From positions 26,146 to 35,620 of the forward strand of contig CAJTRO010000024.1 of NCBI GenBank assembly GCA_910579015.1: a DNA stretch of 9,475 nucleotides, given 5' to 3'. The first letter of the stretch is position 1. Each line of letters opens with the position of its first letter. Source of the DNA: an uncultured Dorea sp. (GTDB lineage: Bacteria > Bacillota_A > Clostridia > Lachnospirales > Lachnospiraceae). Shown piece by piece: positions 1 to 6,920 of the stretch. A program made the position numbers and the translations under genes. The notes beneath the pieces are model-generated. The model made no database searches and was not told where the DNA came from. It worked only from the letters and a program-made list of their open reading frames with translations.

Positions 1-47
1 CTTTATACACAATTGATAAAATTTTTAAGTTTTTGTTAATAATATTA
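1..47. other. AT-rich spacer downstream of the ABC permease gene
   Basis: This short, very AT-rich stretch follows the stop codon of the permease gene. It holds only small AT-only palindromic pieces (around AATAATATTATT at about 38-48). I see no GC-rich hairpin followed by a T-run, so I cannot place the operon's terminator. It may lie beyond the left edge of the window. Confidence 0.5.
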
Positions 48-2348
48 TCATAAATCTGTCTCCACATTCCGTCGAAAACTCACATAAGTCGTGATAAAAT
101 AAAGCGCATATATCCCAAAAAACAACAGAAATGTTAAGCCGAAATATTGAAACACCGCTGATTGGATCCCCGTATAGAAAATAAATTTCCCGCTCATAAA
201 TACAGACACGCTTCCTCCGATCACAACCGCCAGGATCACAGGACACAGATAATAACAGACAAGCTGTTTTAAGATGACTATACCAATCTCCTGTTTATTC
301 ATTCCCAGTTTTCCAAGCACCAGATAACGGAACCTATATTTTGCAGAATCACTGAGCTGGTGGACGGACAGAACCGTCAGCGCAACACACAGGAACACCA
401 GGCCGATATAAAAGCAGGGAAAGATCAGAGCAGACAACATGTACTTCATCTCCGGGATCAGATTATCCCTCACCATATTCGTAACCGACATCACGACGAT
501 CGTATCCGAACCACAGCAAACATTTCCTTCCATTATCTTATGTCCGAAAAAAGCCATATCCTCATTCTCTTCCTCTTCCTCAGACATTCCGCCTGTGCGC
601 TCGGACTGACCGGATTCTTCGGTTTCCTCCCCGGTTTCAGACTGACCGCTCTTACCGGTTTCTTCCCCGCTCTCAGATTGTCCGCTCTTACCGGTTTCCT
701 CCCCGCTCTCAGATCGTCCGCTCTTACCGGATTCTTCAAAGTCTTCCGGTTCTGCCAGCTCATCAAGCTTTCTTCCAAGCCCGGCCGGCGCTTCTCCCTC
801 TATATCTACAGCCAGCTCCGCATAATAAGGAGTGAGCGATGAAGCCGACGAATCCGGAACAACAATCACGTAATCTCCGCCGTTATGCCCGTCCTGTGAA
901 AATGGTTCCGAATAATACCCCGCAAATTCAAGCTCTCCTTCATCCCCTTCTATCACAATATCCTCATTCATGGTCTCAACCTCTAAAAGGATCCTGTCCT
1001 TAACATGGATGAGATATTCCCGCTCTCCAAGCAAGACTTCTTTATAGCCTAACATAGCGCGAAGATGATTATAATCCGACAACCGCATATACGTGTCATA
1101 TCTGCAATAAAAAGCCCCGTCGGCGGAATCCTTTTCAATCCGCTTAAGATTCGGGCTCCCGTCTTTGTTGCGGTACATATCCCCGAATGTTTTCAGATGC
1201 GTGCTCAGCCATACATTTACCTGGCTGGCGCGTTCCCTTCGGAGATCTTCTGTCTCTTTTTGGTCTTCTAACGGAACATCTGCATAGATGTGATAAGGAA
1301 ATGCATCCAGCACTCTGGTTTCCTTTTCTAACACCGCAATCTCATCCGCGAAATCATCCTTAACATCACCACTGTAAATCTGTACGTCGAAGGGAAACTT
1401 CGTCTCAAGAAGCTTATTCTGATAATCACTGAACATCAGTGCAACCGTGCACCCGAGAAAAGCCAGTGTAAACAGCGCCGTCAAGGTCCCCATGGTAAAG
1501 CTCATGGTCTTAAGCTTTGACGAGAACTGCCTGAGCAGAAACAGGTTTTGCCCGTGGTAGACGGCCTCTCCCCGTTTCTGTACATAACATATCAGCCAGG
1601 ATGACAGGCCGATATAGAAAAGATAGATCACCAGAACGATGCCTGTCAGAAAGAACAGCGCCTGACCTGCATCCTGAATCCCGATAAAGAAGATAAATAC
1701 AGCAAATACTGCCAGAAACAGCAGTGAAACCCAAAAGAGCCACTTCTTCAACTGTTCATGAGACTCCTTTATCTCCTCATTCTTCTTCTGCGCTTCCATC
1801 AAGTCCCGGATATTCATCTTCCGAAATTTCCTGCCGCTCCTAAACAGCGCCAGAACATAACATCCCGCATAGCATCCTGCCGTCATCAGAACACAGAATC
1901 TGTTTAATTCCATATGGATATCGTATTTGATCTGGAGCATACTGTAGAGAATGGCCATGATCACCTGCTTTAACAGCACGCCAAGAGCCATTCCGGCAAG
2001 AAACGCGCACGTTCCGAGCAGGGCATTTTCACGGATATACAGACGGGCAATCTCTTTCTTCTCCATGCCGGCCAAAAGGCAGATACCAAACTCCCGGCTC
2101 CGCTTCTCCAGCATAAACCGAATCATATAGTTGATAAGCCATGCCACGATCAGCACGATAAAAAAAGCCGCAAGACCGACCAGCACCGCCATAATCCCCG
2201 CGGCATCAAACATTTCTTCAATATCATCTGCAAATATCAGGCTGTTGAACGCGAACATCAGCGCCGTCACAAAGGTCATCGTAAGAAAATATACCAGATA
2301 ATCTCTGGCCGAACGTCTCATATTGCGAAAAGCAAGTTTATTGAACAT
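48..2348 (-). CDS. BceB-type ABC transporter permease (FtsX family), with a Ser/Gly/Glu-rich repeat insert
   Basis: This 766-residue membrane protein is the permease half of a Bce-type ABC transporter. In that family the permease recognises cell-wall-active peptide antibiotics or their lipid-II-cycle targets and signals to the partner kinase. Hydrophobic segments lie near residues 16-36, 51-75, 105-126, 150-170, 203-223, 230-252, 284-304, 636-660, 692-716 and 732-755. That gives the ten-helix BceB layout, with a large extracellular domain (about 305-635) between helices 7 and 8. The FtsX-like segment after helix 8 carries a conserved-looking RYLVLGKLGMNKQEI stretch. The extracellular domain contains a 12-residue tandem repeat (about 536-582) and then an acidic run (SEEEEENED), which makes it longer than usual. 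The ATG overlaps the ATPase gene by 11 bp and has a GGGAGG site at 2365-2360, so translational coupling is likely. The family call is firm; the substrate cannot be told from sequence. Confidence 0.93.
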   Translation of the reverse strand: MFNKLAFRNMRRSARDYLVYFLTMTFVTALMFAFNSLIFADDIEEMFDAAGIMAVLVGLAAFFIVLIVAWLINYMIRFMLEKRSREFGICLLAGMEKKEIARLYIRENALLGTCAFLAGMALGVLLKQVIMAILYSMLQIKYDIHMELNRFCVLMTAGCYAGCYVLALFRSGRKFRKMNIRDLMEAQKKNEEIKESHEQLKKWLFWVSLLFLAVFAVFIFFIGIQDAGQALFFLTGIVLVIYLFYIGLSSWLICYVQKRGEAVYHGQNLFLLRQFSSKLKTMSFTMGTLTALFTLAFLGCTVALMFSDYQNKLLETKFPFDVQIYSGDVKDDFADEIAVLEKETRVLDAFPYHIYADVPLEDQKETEDLRRERASQVNVWLSTHLKTFGDMYRNKDGSPNLKRIEKDSADGAFYCRYDTYMRLSDYNHLRAMLGYKEVLLGEREYLIHVKDRILLEVETMNEDIVIEGDEGELEFAGYYSEPFSQDGHNGGDYVIVVPDSSASSLTPYYAELAVDIEGEAPAGLGRKLDELAEPEDFEESGKSGRSESGEETGKSGQSESGEETGKSGQSETGEETEESGQSERTGGMSEEEEENEDMAFFGHKIMEGNVCCGSDTIVVMSVTNMVRDNLIPEMKYMLSALIFPCFYIGLVFLCVALTVLSVHQLSDSAKYRFRYLVLGKLGMNKQEIGIVILKQLVCYYLCPVILAVVIGGSVSVFMSGKFIFYTGIQSAVFQYFGLTFLLFFGIYALYFITTYVSFRRNVETDL
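604..741 (-). repeat. 36-bp in-frame tandem repeat (three full units plus a partial fourth)
   Basis: Units start at 604, 640 and 676, and a decayed unit starts at 712. Each full unit is 36 bp and begins GACTGACCG or a close variant when read on the plus strand. The units differ by a few substitutions. Because 36 is a multiple of three, the repeat keeps the permease frame and encodes a 12-residue unit related to ESGEETGKSGQS. This is seen directly in the sequence. Gain or loss of units by slippage is inferred. Confidence 0.9.
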
Positions 2349-3105
2349 TGCTTACTTCACCTCCCGTCAGGGCAAGTACATCCAGGATCTCATTTAAAAA
2401 GACGCGCCGTTCCTTCCTGCCCCGGACCAGCTCGTGAAAAATCCGTCCATCCTTCAAAAATAAGATCCGGCTGCAATAGCTGGCTGAGAATGCATCATGT
2501 GTCACCATCAGGATCGTAGCCTGCATCTTCTCGTTCATGTCTGTAAATGTCTCAAGCAGCGTCTGGGCCGACCTGGAATCCAGGGCCCCGGTCGGCTCAT
2601 CCGCCAGAATCAGGCGCGGCCGGTTCACCAGAGCTCTTGCGCAGGCACATCTCTGTTTCTGTCCCCCGGATACCTGATAGGGAAACTGATCCCGGATATC
2701 CGCAATCCCCAGAAGCTTCATAATCTGATCACATTTCTTCTGGATTTCCTGCCTGCTCTCCTTACGGATCGTCATAGCAAGGATGATATTCTCCTCGATG
2801 GTCAATGTGTCCAGAAGATTATAGTCCTGGAAGACAAATCCCAGATTCGCCTTCCGGAACTTTGCAAGATCGTTCTCTTTCATTTCCGCAATATCCGTAT
2901 CGCCGTACCAGATATGCCCTGCTGTCACACGGTCGATAGTTGACAGCATATTCAGAAGCGTCGTCTTGCCGGAACCCGACGCCCCCATAACTCCTACAAA
3001 CTCCCCTTGTGCCACCGTAAAACTAACACGGTCAACGGCTTTCGTCACATTCGAGGCATTGCCATAATATTTCTCCACATCACATACACGGATATAATTC
3101 TTCAT
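2338..3105 (-). CDS. BceA-type ABC transporter ATP-binding protein
   Basis: This 255-residue cytoplasmic ATPase powers the permease encoded just downstream. All nucleotide-binding motifs are present. Walker A is GASGSGKTT (residues 41-49), the Q-loop glutamine is near 93, the signature VSGGQKQR is at 145-152, Walker B is LILADEP (165-171), and the switch histidine is in VTHD (203). The order and length match the MacB/LolD/BceA branch of ABC ATPases. The C-terminal tail (about 225-255) is longer than the minimal domain and ends in a hydrophilic stretch. The ATG is preceded by GGGAG at 10-nt spacing. It also overlaps the stop of a possible 24-codon ORF as ATGA. Its last 11 bp overlap the permease gene. 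A BceR-like box upstream and the adjacent two-component pair suggest induction by the cognate peptide. Confidence 0.96.
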   Translation of the reverse strand: MKNYIRVCDVEKYYGNASNVTKAVDRVSFTVAQGEFVGVMGASGSGKTTLLNMLSTIDRVTAGHIWYGDTDIAEMKENDLAKFRKANLGFVFQDYNLLDTLTIEENIILAMTIRKESRQEIQKKCDQIMKLLGIADIRDQFPYQVSGGQKQRCACARALVNRPRLILADEPTGALDSRSAQTLLETFTDMNEKMQATILMVTHDAFSASYCSRILFLKDGRIFHELVRGRKERRVFLNEILDVLALTGGEVSNVQ

Positions 3106-3176
3106 TGTACCGTCTCTCCCTTCTGTTTCTGGATGCTTCTGATGAAATCCGTATCTTTATGCAGGCCGGACTTCAT
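3102..3176 (-). CDS. possible 24-codon upstream ORF or leader peptide overlapping the ATPase start
   Basis: The minus strand opens with an ATG at 3176 and reads 24 sense codons to a TGA. That TGA shares bases with the ATPase start codon (ATGA overlap). The peptide begins MKSGLHKDTD and ends KGETVQ; it is hydrophilic and basic, with no signal sequence. Its start codon sits inside the 5' arm of an 11-bp leader hairpin. Only a weak purine stretch (GAAGAG) lies 3 nt before the ATG. The exact stop/start overlap is typical of translational coupling, but a 24-codon open frame can arise by chance. I do not recognise the peptide, so translation is a hypothesis only. Confidence 0.25.
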   Translation of the reverse strand: MKSGLHKDTDFIRSIQKQKGETVQ

Positions 3177-3177
3177 C
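3141..3177 (-). promoter_or_regulatory. 11-bp leader hairpin upstream of the ABC transporter genes
   Basis: In the minus-strand transcript GATGAAGTCCG pairs with CGGATTTCATC over 11 positions (one G-U pair), leaving a 15-nt loop. No T-run follows on the minus strand, so it is not a normal intrinsic terminator. It lies about 20 nt upstream of the ATPase ribosome binding site and contains the ATG of the short upstream ORF. It could stabilise the mRNA or regulate translation. The structure is visible in sequence; the role is inferred. Confidence 0.5.
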
Positions 3178-3216
3178 TTCTCTTCAGTCTTACTTTAGCA
3201 GATAAACAGCACATGT

Positions 3217-3225
3217 AGTATCACA
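3217..3225 (-). promoter_or_regulatory. extended -10 element, candidate promoter of the ABC transporter genes
   Basis: The minus strand reads TGTGATACT, an extended -10 (TG-n plus GATACT, four of six matches to TATAAT). No good -35 hexamer lies 17 nt upstream. The region where -35 contacts would fall is instead taken by the repeats at 3230-3256. A weak -35 combined with an extended -10 is usual for promoters that need a response regulator. Initiation here would give a leader of roughly 105 nt. Confidence 0.4.
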
Positions 3226-3229
3226 CTTC

Positions 3230-3256
3230 CTTGCAGTTATCTTACAGTTTTGAAAG
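3230..3256 (-). promoter_or_regulatory. candidate BceR-like operator upstream of the ABC transporter genes
   Basis: Two overlapping patterns occur. CTTTCA-N4-TGTAAG (3256-3241) is an inverted repeat with one mismatch; it resembles the TNACA-N4-TGTAA box I recall as described for BceR-type regulators, again with one mismatch. AACTGTAAG and AACTGCAAG (3249-3241 and 3238-3230) form a direct repeat with an 11-bp period, which is one helical turn, as often seen for OmpR-family regulators. The site lies just upstream of an extended -10. The likely regulator is the protein encoded at 4565-5233. Confidence 0.45.
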
Positions 3257-3288
3257 ATTTCTGTTGGGCAGCTTAATTTTACATCAAA

Positions 3289-3305
3289 AAGGAATGGAAT
3301 TCCTT
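3289..3305 (-). terminator. candidate terminator after the kinase gene
   Basis: In the minus-strand transcript AAGGAAT pairs with ATTCCTT (7 bp, 3-nt loop) and is followed by TTTGATG. It lies about 50 bp beyond the kinase stop codon and before the operator of the transporter genes. It could separate the regulator-kinase transcript from the transporter transcript. The stem is short and AT-rich, so termination may be partial. Confidence 0.4.
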
Positions 3306-3352
3306 ATATTTTAGGTAATTTTTGAAAATTGTTAATAATAAGGTTGAAGAAA

Positions 3353-4516
3353 TTAACGTTCTGTAGATAAATCTGCGGAAACCGCCATATACGTACTCAC
3401 AGGAAACTCCAGGACGATCTTCGTCCCTTCCTGCTCCTTCGATTCAGCATAGACGGCTATTCCCAGCTTCTGGCACAGTTTCCGGCACAGATACAGTCCC
3501 ATCCCCGTCGAACGTTCTGTCTTACGCCCATTGCTCCCCGTAAATCCCTTCTCAAAGATACGGCCTAATTCTTCTTCCTTGATACCGACGCCGTTATCCT
3601 CCACGATCAGACGCACTCCATACACACGTTCTTCCCTGCCGCCGGCCGGATGCACATCCTCTTTCTCAACATCCAGGAGGGTTCCATCCGTCAAGATTCC
3701 CCCGCCCCCATATACCTTCGTATAGATCCGGATCCACGCGCCGCTCTCCCTTTGGTATTTCGTACTGTTCAAGACAAGCTGGTTCAGAATAAATGCAATC
3801 CATTTCTGATCCGTATACACCGAATCCTTACAATCCACCTCGGCCTGTATCTGATTCTGTATCAGATAGCACTTGTTCCTTTTTAGGACTACTACGGAAA
3901 CCTCCTGTAAATCTGTCTTGCGGATCACATAATCCTTGTATACTTCATCGGACCGCGCATAATAAAGCGCCATATCCACATAATTCTCGATCTTCTGATT
4001 CTCCAGACGAATCCGGCGGACAACAGACTGCCGGCTGTCATGGACCAGAATCGCATCTCTGGAATTTTCACAGATCAGATCAATACTCGTGATCGGAGCC
4101 TTGATCTCATGCACCCAGCTCTCAATATATTCCCGGTATTCCTTCTGTTCATCCTCAATCTGCCGGATCCTCTCGATCACAGACTTATTAGAAATCCGGA
4201 TCATCTCCCTGTACAGCCGATCTTCCAGCCTGTGAGATACCGGCATCAGTTCTCCTAACAGATACCGCTGATCCATCTTCTCAAGCATCACCCATAACTT
4301 TTCAAAATACCGCTTCCTGTTATAATATCCATATCCCAGCCAGCCTGCCAGGATCAGAACCCAGAAAACCAGAATCAGCATACAGTATTCCGGATCGTAT
4401 CCGGTGGCATACAAAAATCCTGCCATAAGCAGCATACATCCCGTATGCAGTACCAACAGCAGGATCTTGTCTCTCAGATAATCCAACATTCCCATAACCT
4501 TCTGCCCCCATTTCAT
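3353..4516 (-). CDS. BceS-like intramembrane-sensing histidine kinase
   Basis: This sensor kinase is predicted to sit in the cytoplasmic membrane. Two N-terminal helices (ILLLVLHTGCMLLMAGFLYA and a second near CMLILVFWVLIL) are separated by only about 7 residues (TGYDPEY). It therefore has no real extracellular domain, the hallmark of kinases that sense through a BceAB transporter. From the ATG at 4516, the phospho-acceptor is His136 in SWVHEIKAP. The N-box asparagine is Asn250 in QLVLNSTKY, the G1 box is DNGVG (307-311), the F-box is FEKGF and the G2 box is TGMGLYL. An extra glycine/acid-rich stretch of about 25-30 residues lies between N and G1. The start is uncertain: a TTG at 4546 would add 10 residues behind a poor ribosome site, and ATGs at 4495 or 4489 would also keep both helices. 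I chose 4516 as the first ATG with a purine-rich GAGAG upstream. The gene follows the regulator closely and is probably co-transcribed. Confidence 0.92.
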   Translation of the reverse strand: MKWGQKVMGMLDYLRDKILLLVLHTGCMLLMAGFLYATGYDPEYCMLILVFWVLILAGWLGYGYYNRKRYFEKLWVMLEKMDQRYLLGELMPVSHRLEDRLYREMIRISNKSVIERIRQIEDEQKEYREYIESWVHEIKAPITSIDLICENSRDAILVHDSRQSVVRRIRLENQKIENYVDMALYYARSDEVYKDYVIRKTDLQEVSVVVLKRNKCYLIQNQIQAEVDCKDSVYTDQKWIAFILNQLVLNSTKYQRESGAWIRIYTKVYGGGGILTDGTLLDVEKEDVHPAGGREERVYGVRLIVEDNGVGIKEEELGRIFEKGFTGSNGRKTERSTGMGLYLCRKLCQKLGIAVYAESKEQEGTKIVLEFPVSTYMAVSADLSTER

Positions 4517-4564
4517 GCACGCACGCTCTCTAAAATCCTCTTTCAAGTCAAGCCGTTTCCGTCA

Positions 4565-5233
4565 TTATATTCGATATCCCATACCGCGCCTGGTCTCAAT
4601 CAGATGCTCTATCCCAATCTCTGCAAGCTTCCCGCGGATACGCGTGATATTCACACTTAGAGTGTTGTCGTCGATAAATACCTGATTATCCCACAGATAT
4701 TCGATCATATCTGCCCGCGGAACAATCTGCCCCTTTCTCTTAAACAACAGATGCATGATCTTCAATTCGTTCTTCGACAGTTCCCGTTGATTTCCATGAA
4801 AACTTATCGTCCCCCTTGAGATATCCAGCTCCACCTCTTTATGAACGAATCTCGCCGGTTCCCCCTCAAACTGCCTTTGCGTCCTTTTTAAGACAGCGCC
4901 GATCCTCGCCAGAAGAATGGGCGCCTGAAATGGTTTCGTGATGTAATCATCTCCGCCTTTTAAGATCCCCGTCAATTCATCCATGGAATCCGTCCTGCTG
5001 GTCACGAAGATGACCGGCACCGCCGACCTTGCCCGTATCTTCGTACAGATGTCAAAACCTGATTCCAGGGGAAGATTCAGATCCAGAAGCACCAGATCCG
5101 TTTCCAAAGACAGCACAACAGAAGACACATCCGAAAAATCCTCAAGAGCCGTTACCTGATAGAGCGCATTTTCCAGAAGGAGCTTTAGTTCCTGACGGAT
5201 CACGGCGTCATCCTCCACGATCACGATATGCAT
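4565..5233 (-). CDS. OmpR-family response regulator, BceR-like
   Basis: This 222-residue transcription regulator is the partner of the downstream kinase. The receiver domain (1-115) has the acidic pocket EDD (7-9), phospho-acceptor Asp51 in LLDLNLP, Thr78 in FVTSR and Lys100 in YITKPF. The C-terminal winged helix (about 125-222) shows LSKNELKIMHLLF, the ISVNITRIR-like recognition helix (LSVNITRIRGKL) and the terminal RRGMGYRI. The start at 5233 is preferred because GGGAGG lies 5 nt upstream. Opening at 5269 would add 12 residues, would begin inside the gpmI terminator and has no ribosome site. The length agrees with BceR-type regulators. Its probable targets are the transporter genes, through the repeats at 3230-3256. 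Confidence 0.95.
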   Translation of the reverse strand: MHIVIVEDDAVIRQELKLLLENALYQVTALEDFSDVSSVVLSLETDLVLLDLNLPLESGFDICTKIRARSAVPVIFVTSRTDSMDELTGILKGGDDYITKPFQAPILLARIGAVLKRTQRQFEGEPARFVHKEVELDISRGTISFHGNQRELSKNELKIMHLLFKRKGQIVPRADMIEYLWDNQVFIDDNTLSVNITRIRGKLAEIGIEHLIETRRGMGYRI

Positions 5234-5255
5234 ACAGACCTCCCTTTCACAAATA

Positions 5256-5261
5256 ATTATA
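5256..5261 (-). promoter_or_regulatory. candidate -10 box for the regulator-kinase transcript
   Basis: A perfect TATAAT on the minus strand lies 22 nt upstream of the preferred regulator start codon. The resulting leader would be short and would just include the GGGAGG site. No convincing -35 hexamer is found at 16-18 nt, because that region is the stem of the gpmI terminator. The sequence may therefore simply be part of the terminator's AT-rich tail. Confidence 0.3.
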
Positions 5262-5268
5262 TAAAGCA

Positions 5269-5303
5269 ATCCAGGACGCGGCTGATCCTGCCTCGTCCTG
5301 GAT
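5269..5303 (-). terminator. intrinsic terminator of gpmI
   Basis: ATCCAGGACG pairs perfectly with CGTCCTGGAT (10 bp). The stem continues past one mismatch with GGC/GCC around a 7-nt loop. The minus-strand tail is AT-rich (TGCTTTATATAATTATTT). It starts about 15 bp after the gpmI stop codon and separates the glycolytic block from the two-component genes. Confidence 0.8.
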
Positions 5304-5318
5304 ATGATACTTCAACCA

Positions 5319-6857
5319 CTATTTCACAAGCAGACTCTTCCCTGTCATCTCCTTTGGCTGTTCCATTCCCATCAATTCTATCAATGTCGGTGCAATATCT
5401 GCCAGGCATCCGCCTTCTCTAAGCCTGTAAGCCGGATCTGCATTGACCAGGATAAACGGCACCGGATTGGTGGTATGTGCCGTAAACGGCTCGCCCGTCT
5501 CATCGTCAATCAACTGTTCTGCATTTCCGTGGTCTGCACAGATAAACATCTGTCCGTTAACCTCTCTCACAGCCTCTACGGCTTTCCCTACGCACTCATC
5601 AACCGCCTCGATCGCCTTGATGGCAGCGTCCTCCACTCCGGTATGTCCTACCATATCCGGATTCGCAAAATTGATGATGATCACATCATATCCACCCGAA
5701 CGGATAGCTTCTGTCAGCTTGTCACACACCTCGTAAGCGCTCATCTCCGGCTTCAGATCATAGGTGGCCACTTTCGGGGAATTCACTAGGATCCTGTCCT
5801 CTCCCTCATTCGGCTCCTCCACACCGCCGTTGAAGAAGAAGGTCACATGTGCATACTTCTCTGTCTCGGCGATACGCGCCTGCTTCTTTCCGTTCGATGC
5901 AAGAAATTCACCGAATGTATTGGTGATCTCCTCTTTTACAAATGCCACCTGCTTATTCTCAATCGTCACATCGTACTCGGTGAAGCACACATAGCAAGTC
6001 TTCACTCTCTCGCCTCTGTCAAATCCGGTAAATCCATCATCACAGAAGGTCCTTGTGATCTCTCTTGCACGGTCCGGCCGGAAGTTAAAGAAGATAATAG
6101 AATCATTGTCCTTGATCGTCGCGACCGGAGCACCGTCCTTCGTTACAACCGTTGGAAGCACAAATTCATCTGTGGTATCCTTATCATAGGAAGCCTGGAT
6201 CCCCTCCGGTCCGCCGCAGGCCCTCTCACCTTCTCCGTAGACCATAGCGCGGTAAGCCTTCTCCACACGGTCCCAGCGGTTATCTCGATCCATGGCGTAA
6301 TAACGTCCCATCACGGTTGCCACTTCACCAACGCCGATCTCCTTCATCTTGGCCGCAAGCTCCTCCACATACTCCTTACCGGAAGCCGGCGGCGTATCAC
6401 GGCCGTCAAGGAAGCAGTGTACATACACCTTCTTGATCCCCTGGCGCTTTGCCAGCTCCAAAAGACCGTAGATATGCGTGTTGTGGCTGTGCACGCCGCC
6501 GTCAGATACCAGACCATACATATGGAGCGCGCTGTCATTCTTCTTCACATTCTCACATGCGGCAAGAAGCGCCGGATTCTCAAAGAAATCTCCGTCCTTA
6601 ATGGACTTCGTGATCTTGGTAAGATCCTGGTACACGATACGTCCCGCACCCATATTCAAATGTCCCACCTCAGAATTTCCCATCTGTCCGTCCGGAAGAC
6701 CTACCGCCATACCGCTTGCATTCCCTCTTACAAACGGGCATTCTGCCATCAGCCTGTCCATCACCGGCGTCCTGCCTTCTGCGACCGCATTGCCCTCTGT
6801 CTTCTCATTCAGTCCATAACCATCCAATATCATCAGCACTGTTGGTTTCTTGTTCAT
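5319..6857 (-). CDS. gpmI: 2,3-bisphosphoglycerate-independent phosphoglycerate mutase
   Basis: This 512-residue cytosolic enzyme interconverts 3- and 2-phosphoglycerate through a phosphoserine intermediate, using two Mn ions. It has the full length of the family. Asp12 is in MILDGYG and the nucleophile Ser62 is in GNSEVGHLNMGAGR. Substrate-loop residues are in VHSHNTH (about 122-128), FLDGRDTPP (about 149-157) and RYYAMDRDNRW (about 185-195). RPDRARE is at 260-266. The second metal cluster comprises Asp401 and His405 (NPDMVGH), Asp442-His443 (ADHGN) and His461 (AHTTNP). The ATG is preceded by AAGGAG at a rather long 12-nt spacing. No clear promoter is visible in the 63-bp gap from the hydrolase gene, so read-through from upstream is likely. 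A strong terminator follows. It works with pgk and tpiA upstream, although two unrelated genes intervene. Confidence 0.98.
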   Translation of the reverse strand: MNKKPTVLMILDGYGLNEKTEGNAVAEGRTPVMDRLMAECPFVRGNASGMAVGLPDGQMGNSEVGHLNMGAGRIVYQDLTKITKSIKDGDFFENPALLAACENVKKNDSALHMYGLVSDGGVHSHNTHIYGLLELAKRQGIKKVYVHCFLDGRDTPPASGKEYVEELAAKMKEIGVGEVATVMGRYYAMDRDNRWDRVEKAYRAMVYGEGERACGGPEGIQASYDKDTTDEFVLPTVVTKDGAPVATIKDNDSIIFFNFRPDRAREITRTFCDDGFTGFDRGERVKTCYVCFTEYDVTIENKQVAFVKEEITNTFGEFLASNGKKQARIAETEKYAHVTFFFNGGVEEPNEGEDRILVNSPKVATYDLKPEMSAYEVCDKLTEAIRSGGYDVIIINFANPDMVGHTGVEDAAIKAIEAVDECVGKAVEAVREVNGQMFICADHGNAEQLIDDETGEPFTAHTTNPVPFILVNADPAYRLREGGCLADIAPTLIELMGMEQPKEMTGKSLLVK

Positions 6858-6920
6858 AATAACATAACACTCCTTTTGCTCATCATTTTATTTTTATTAC
6901 GTATCTGCCGGCCGGACAGA

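Noticed and set aside
360..842. Plus-strand open frame across the permease repeat region
   Set aside because: It is a shadow of the tandem repeat in the permease gene. Its repetitive leucine/phenylalanine-rich translation is the antisense of the Ser/Gly/Glu repeat.
3176..3214. Possible 13-residue leader peptide (MCCLSAKVRLKRR) upstream of the transporter genes
   Set aside because: Its ATG lies only a few bases after the proposed -10 element and so at or before the expected transcription start. It would not be translated from that promoter.
5234..5269. Longer response regulator from an ATG at 5269
   Set aside because: That ATG overlaps the gpmI terminator arm and lacks a ribosome site. The ATG at 5233 has GGGAGG at 5-nt spacing and gives the usual receiver-domain N-terminus.
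6902..6918. GC-rich palindromic stretch (CCGGCCGG core) after the hydrolase stop as a terminator
   Set aside because: The possible stem is about 4-6 bp with poor loop geometry, and the following bases (ATACGTAATAAAAATAAAA) are A-rich, not T-rich, on the transcribed strand.
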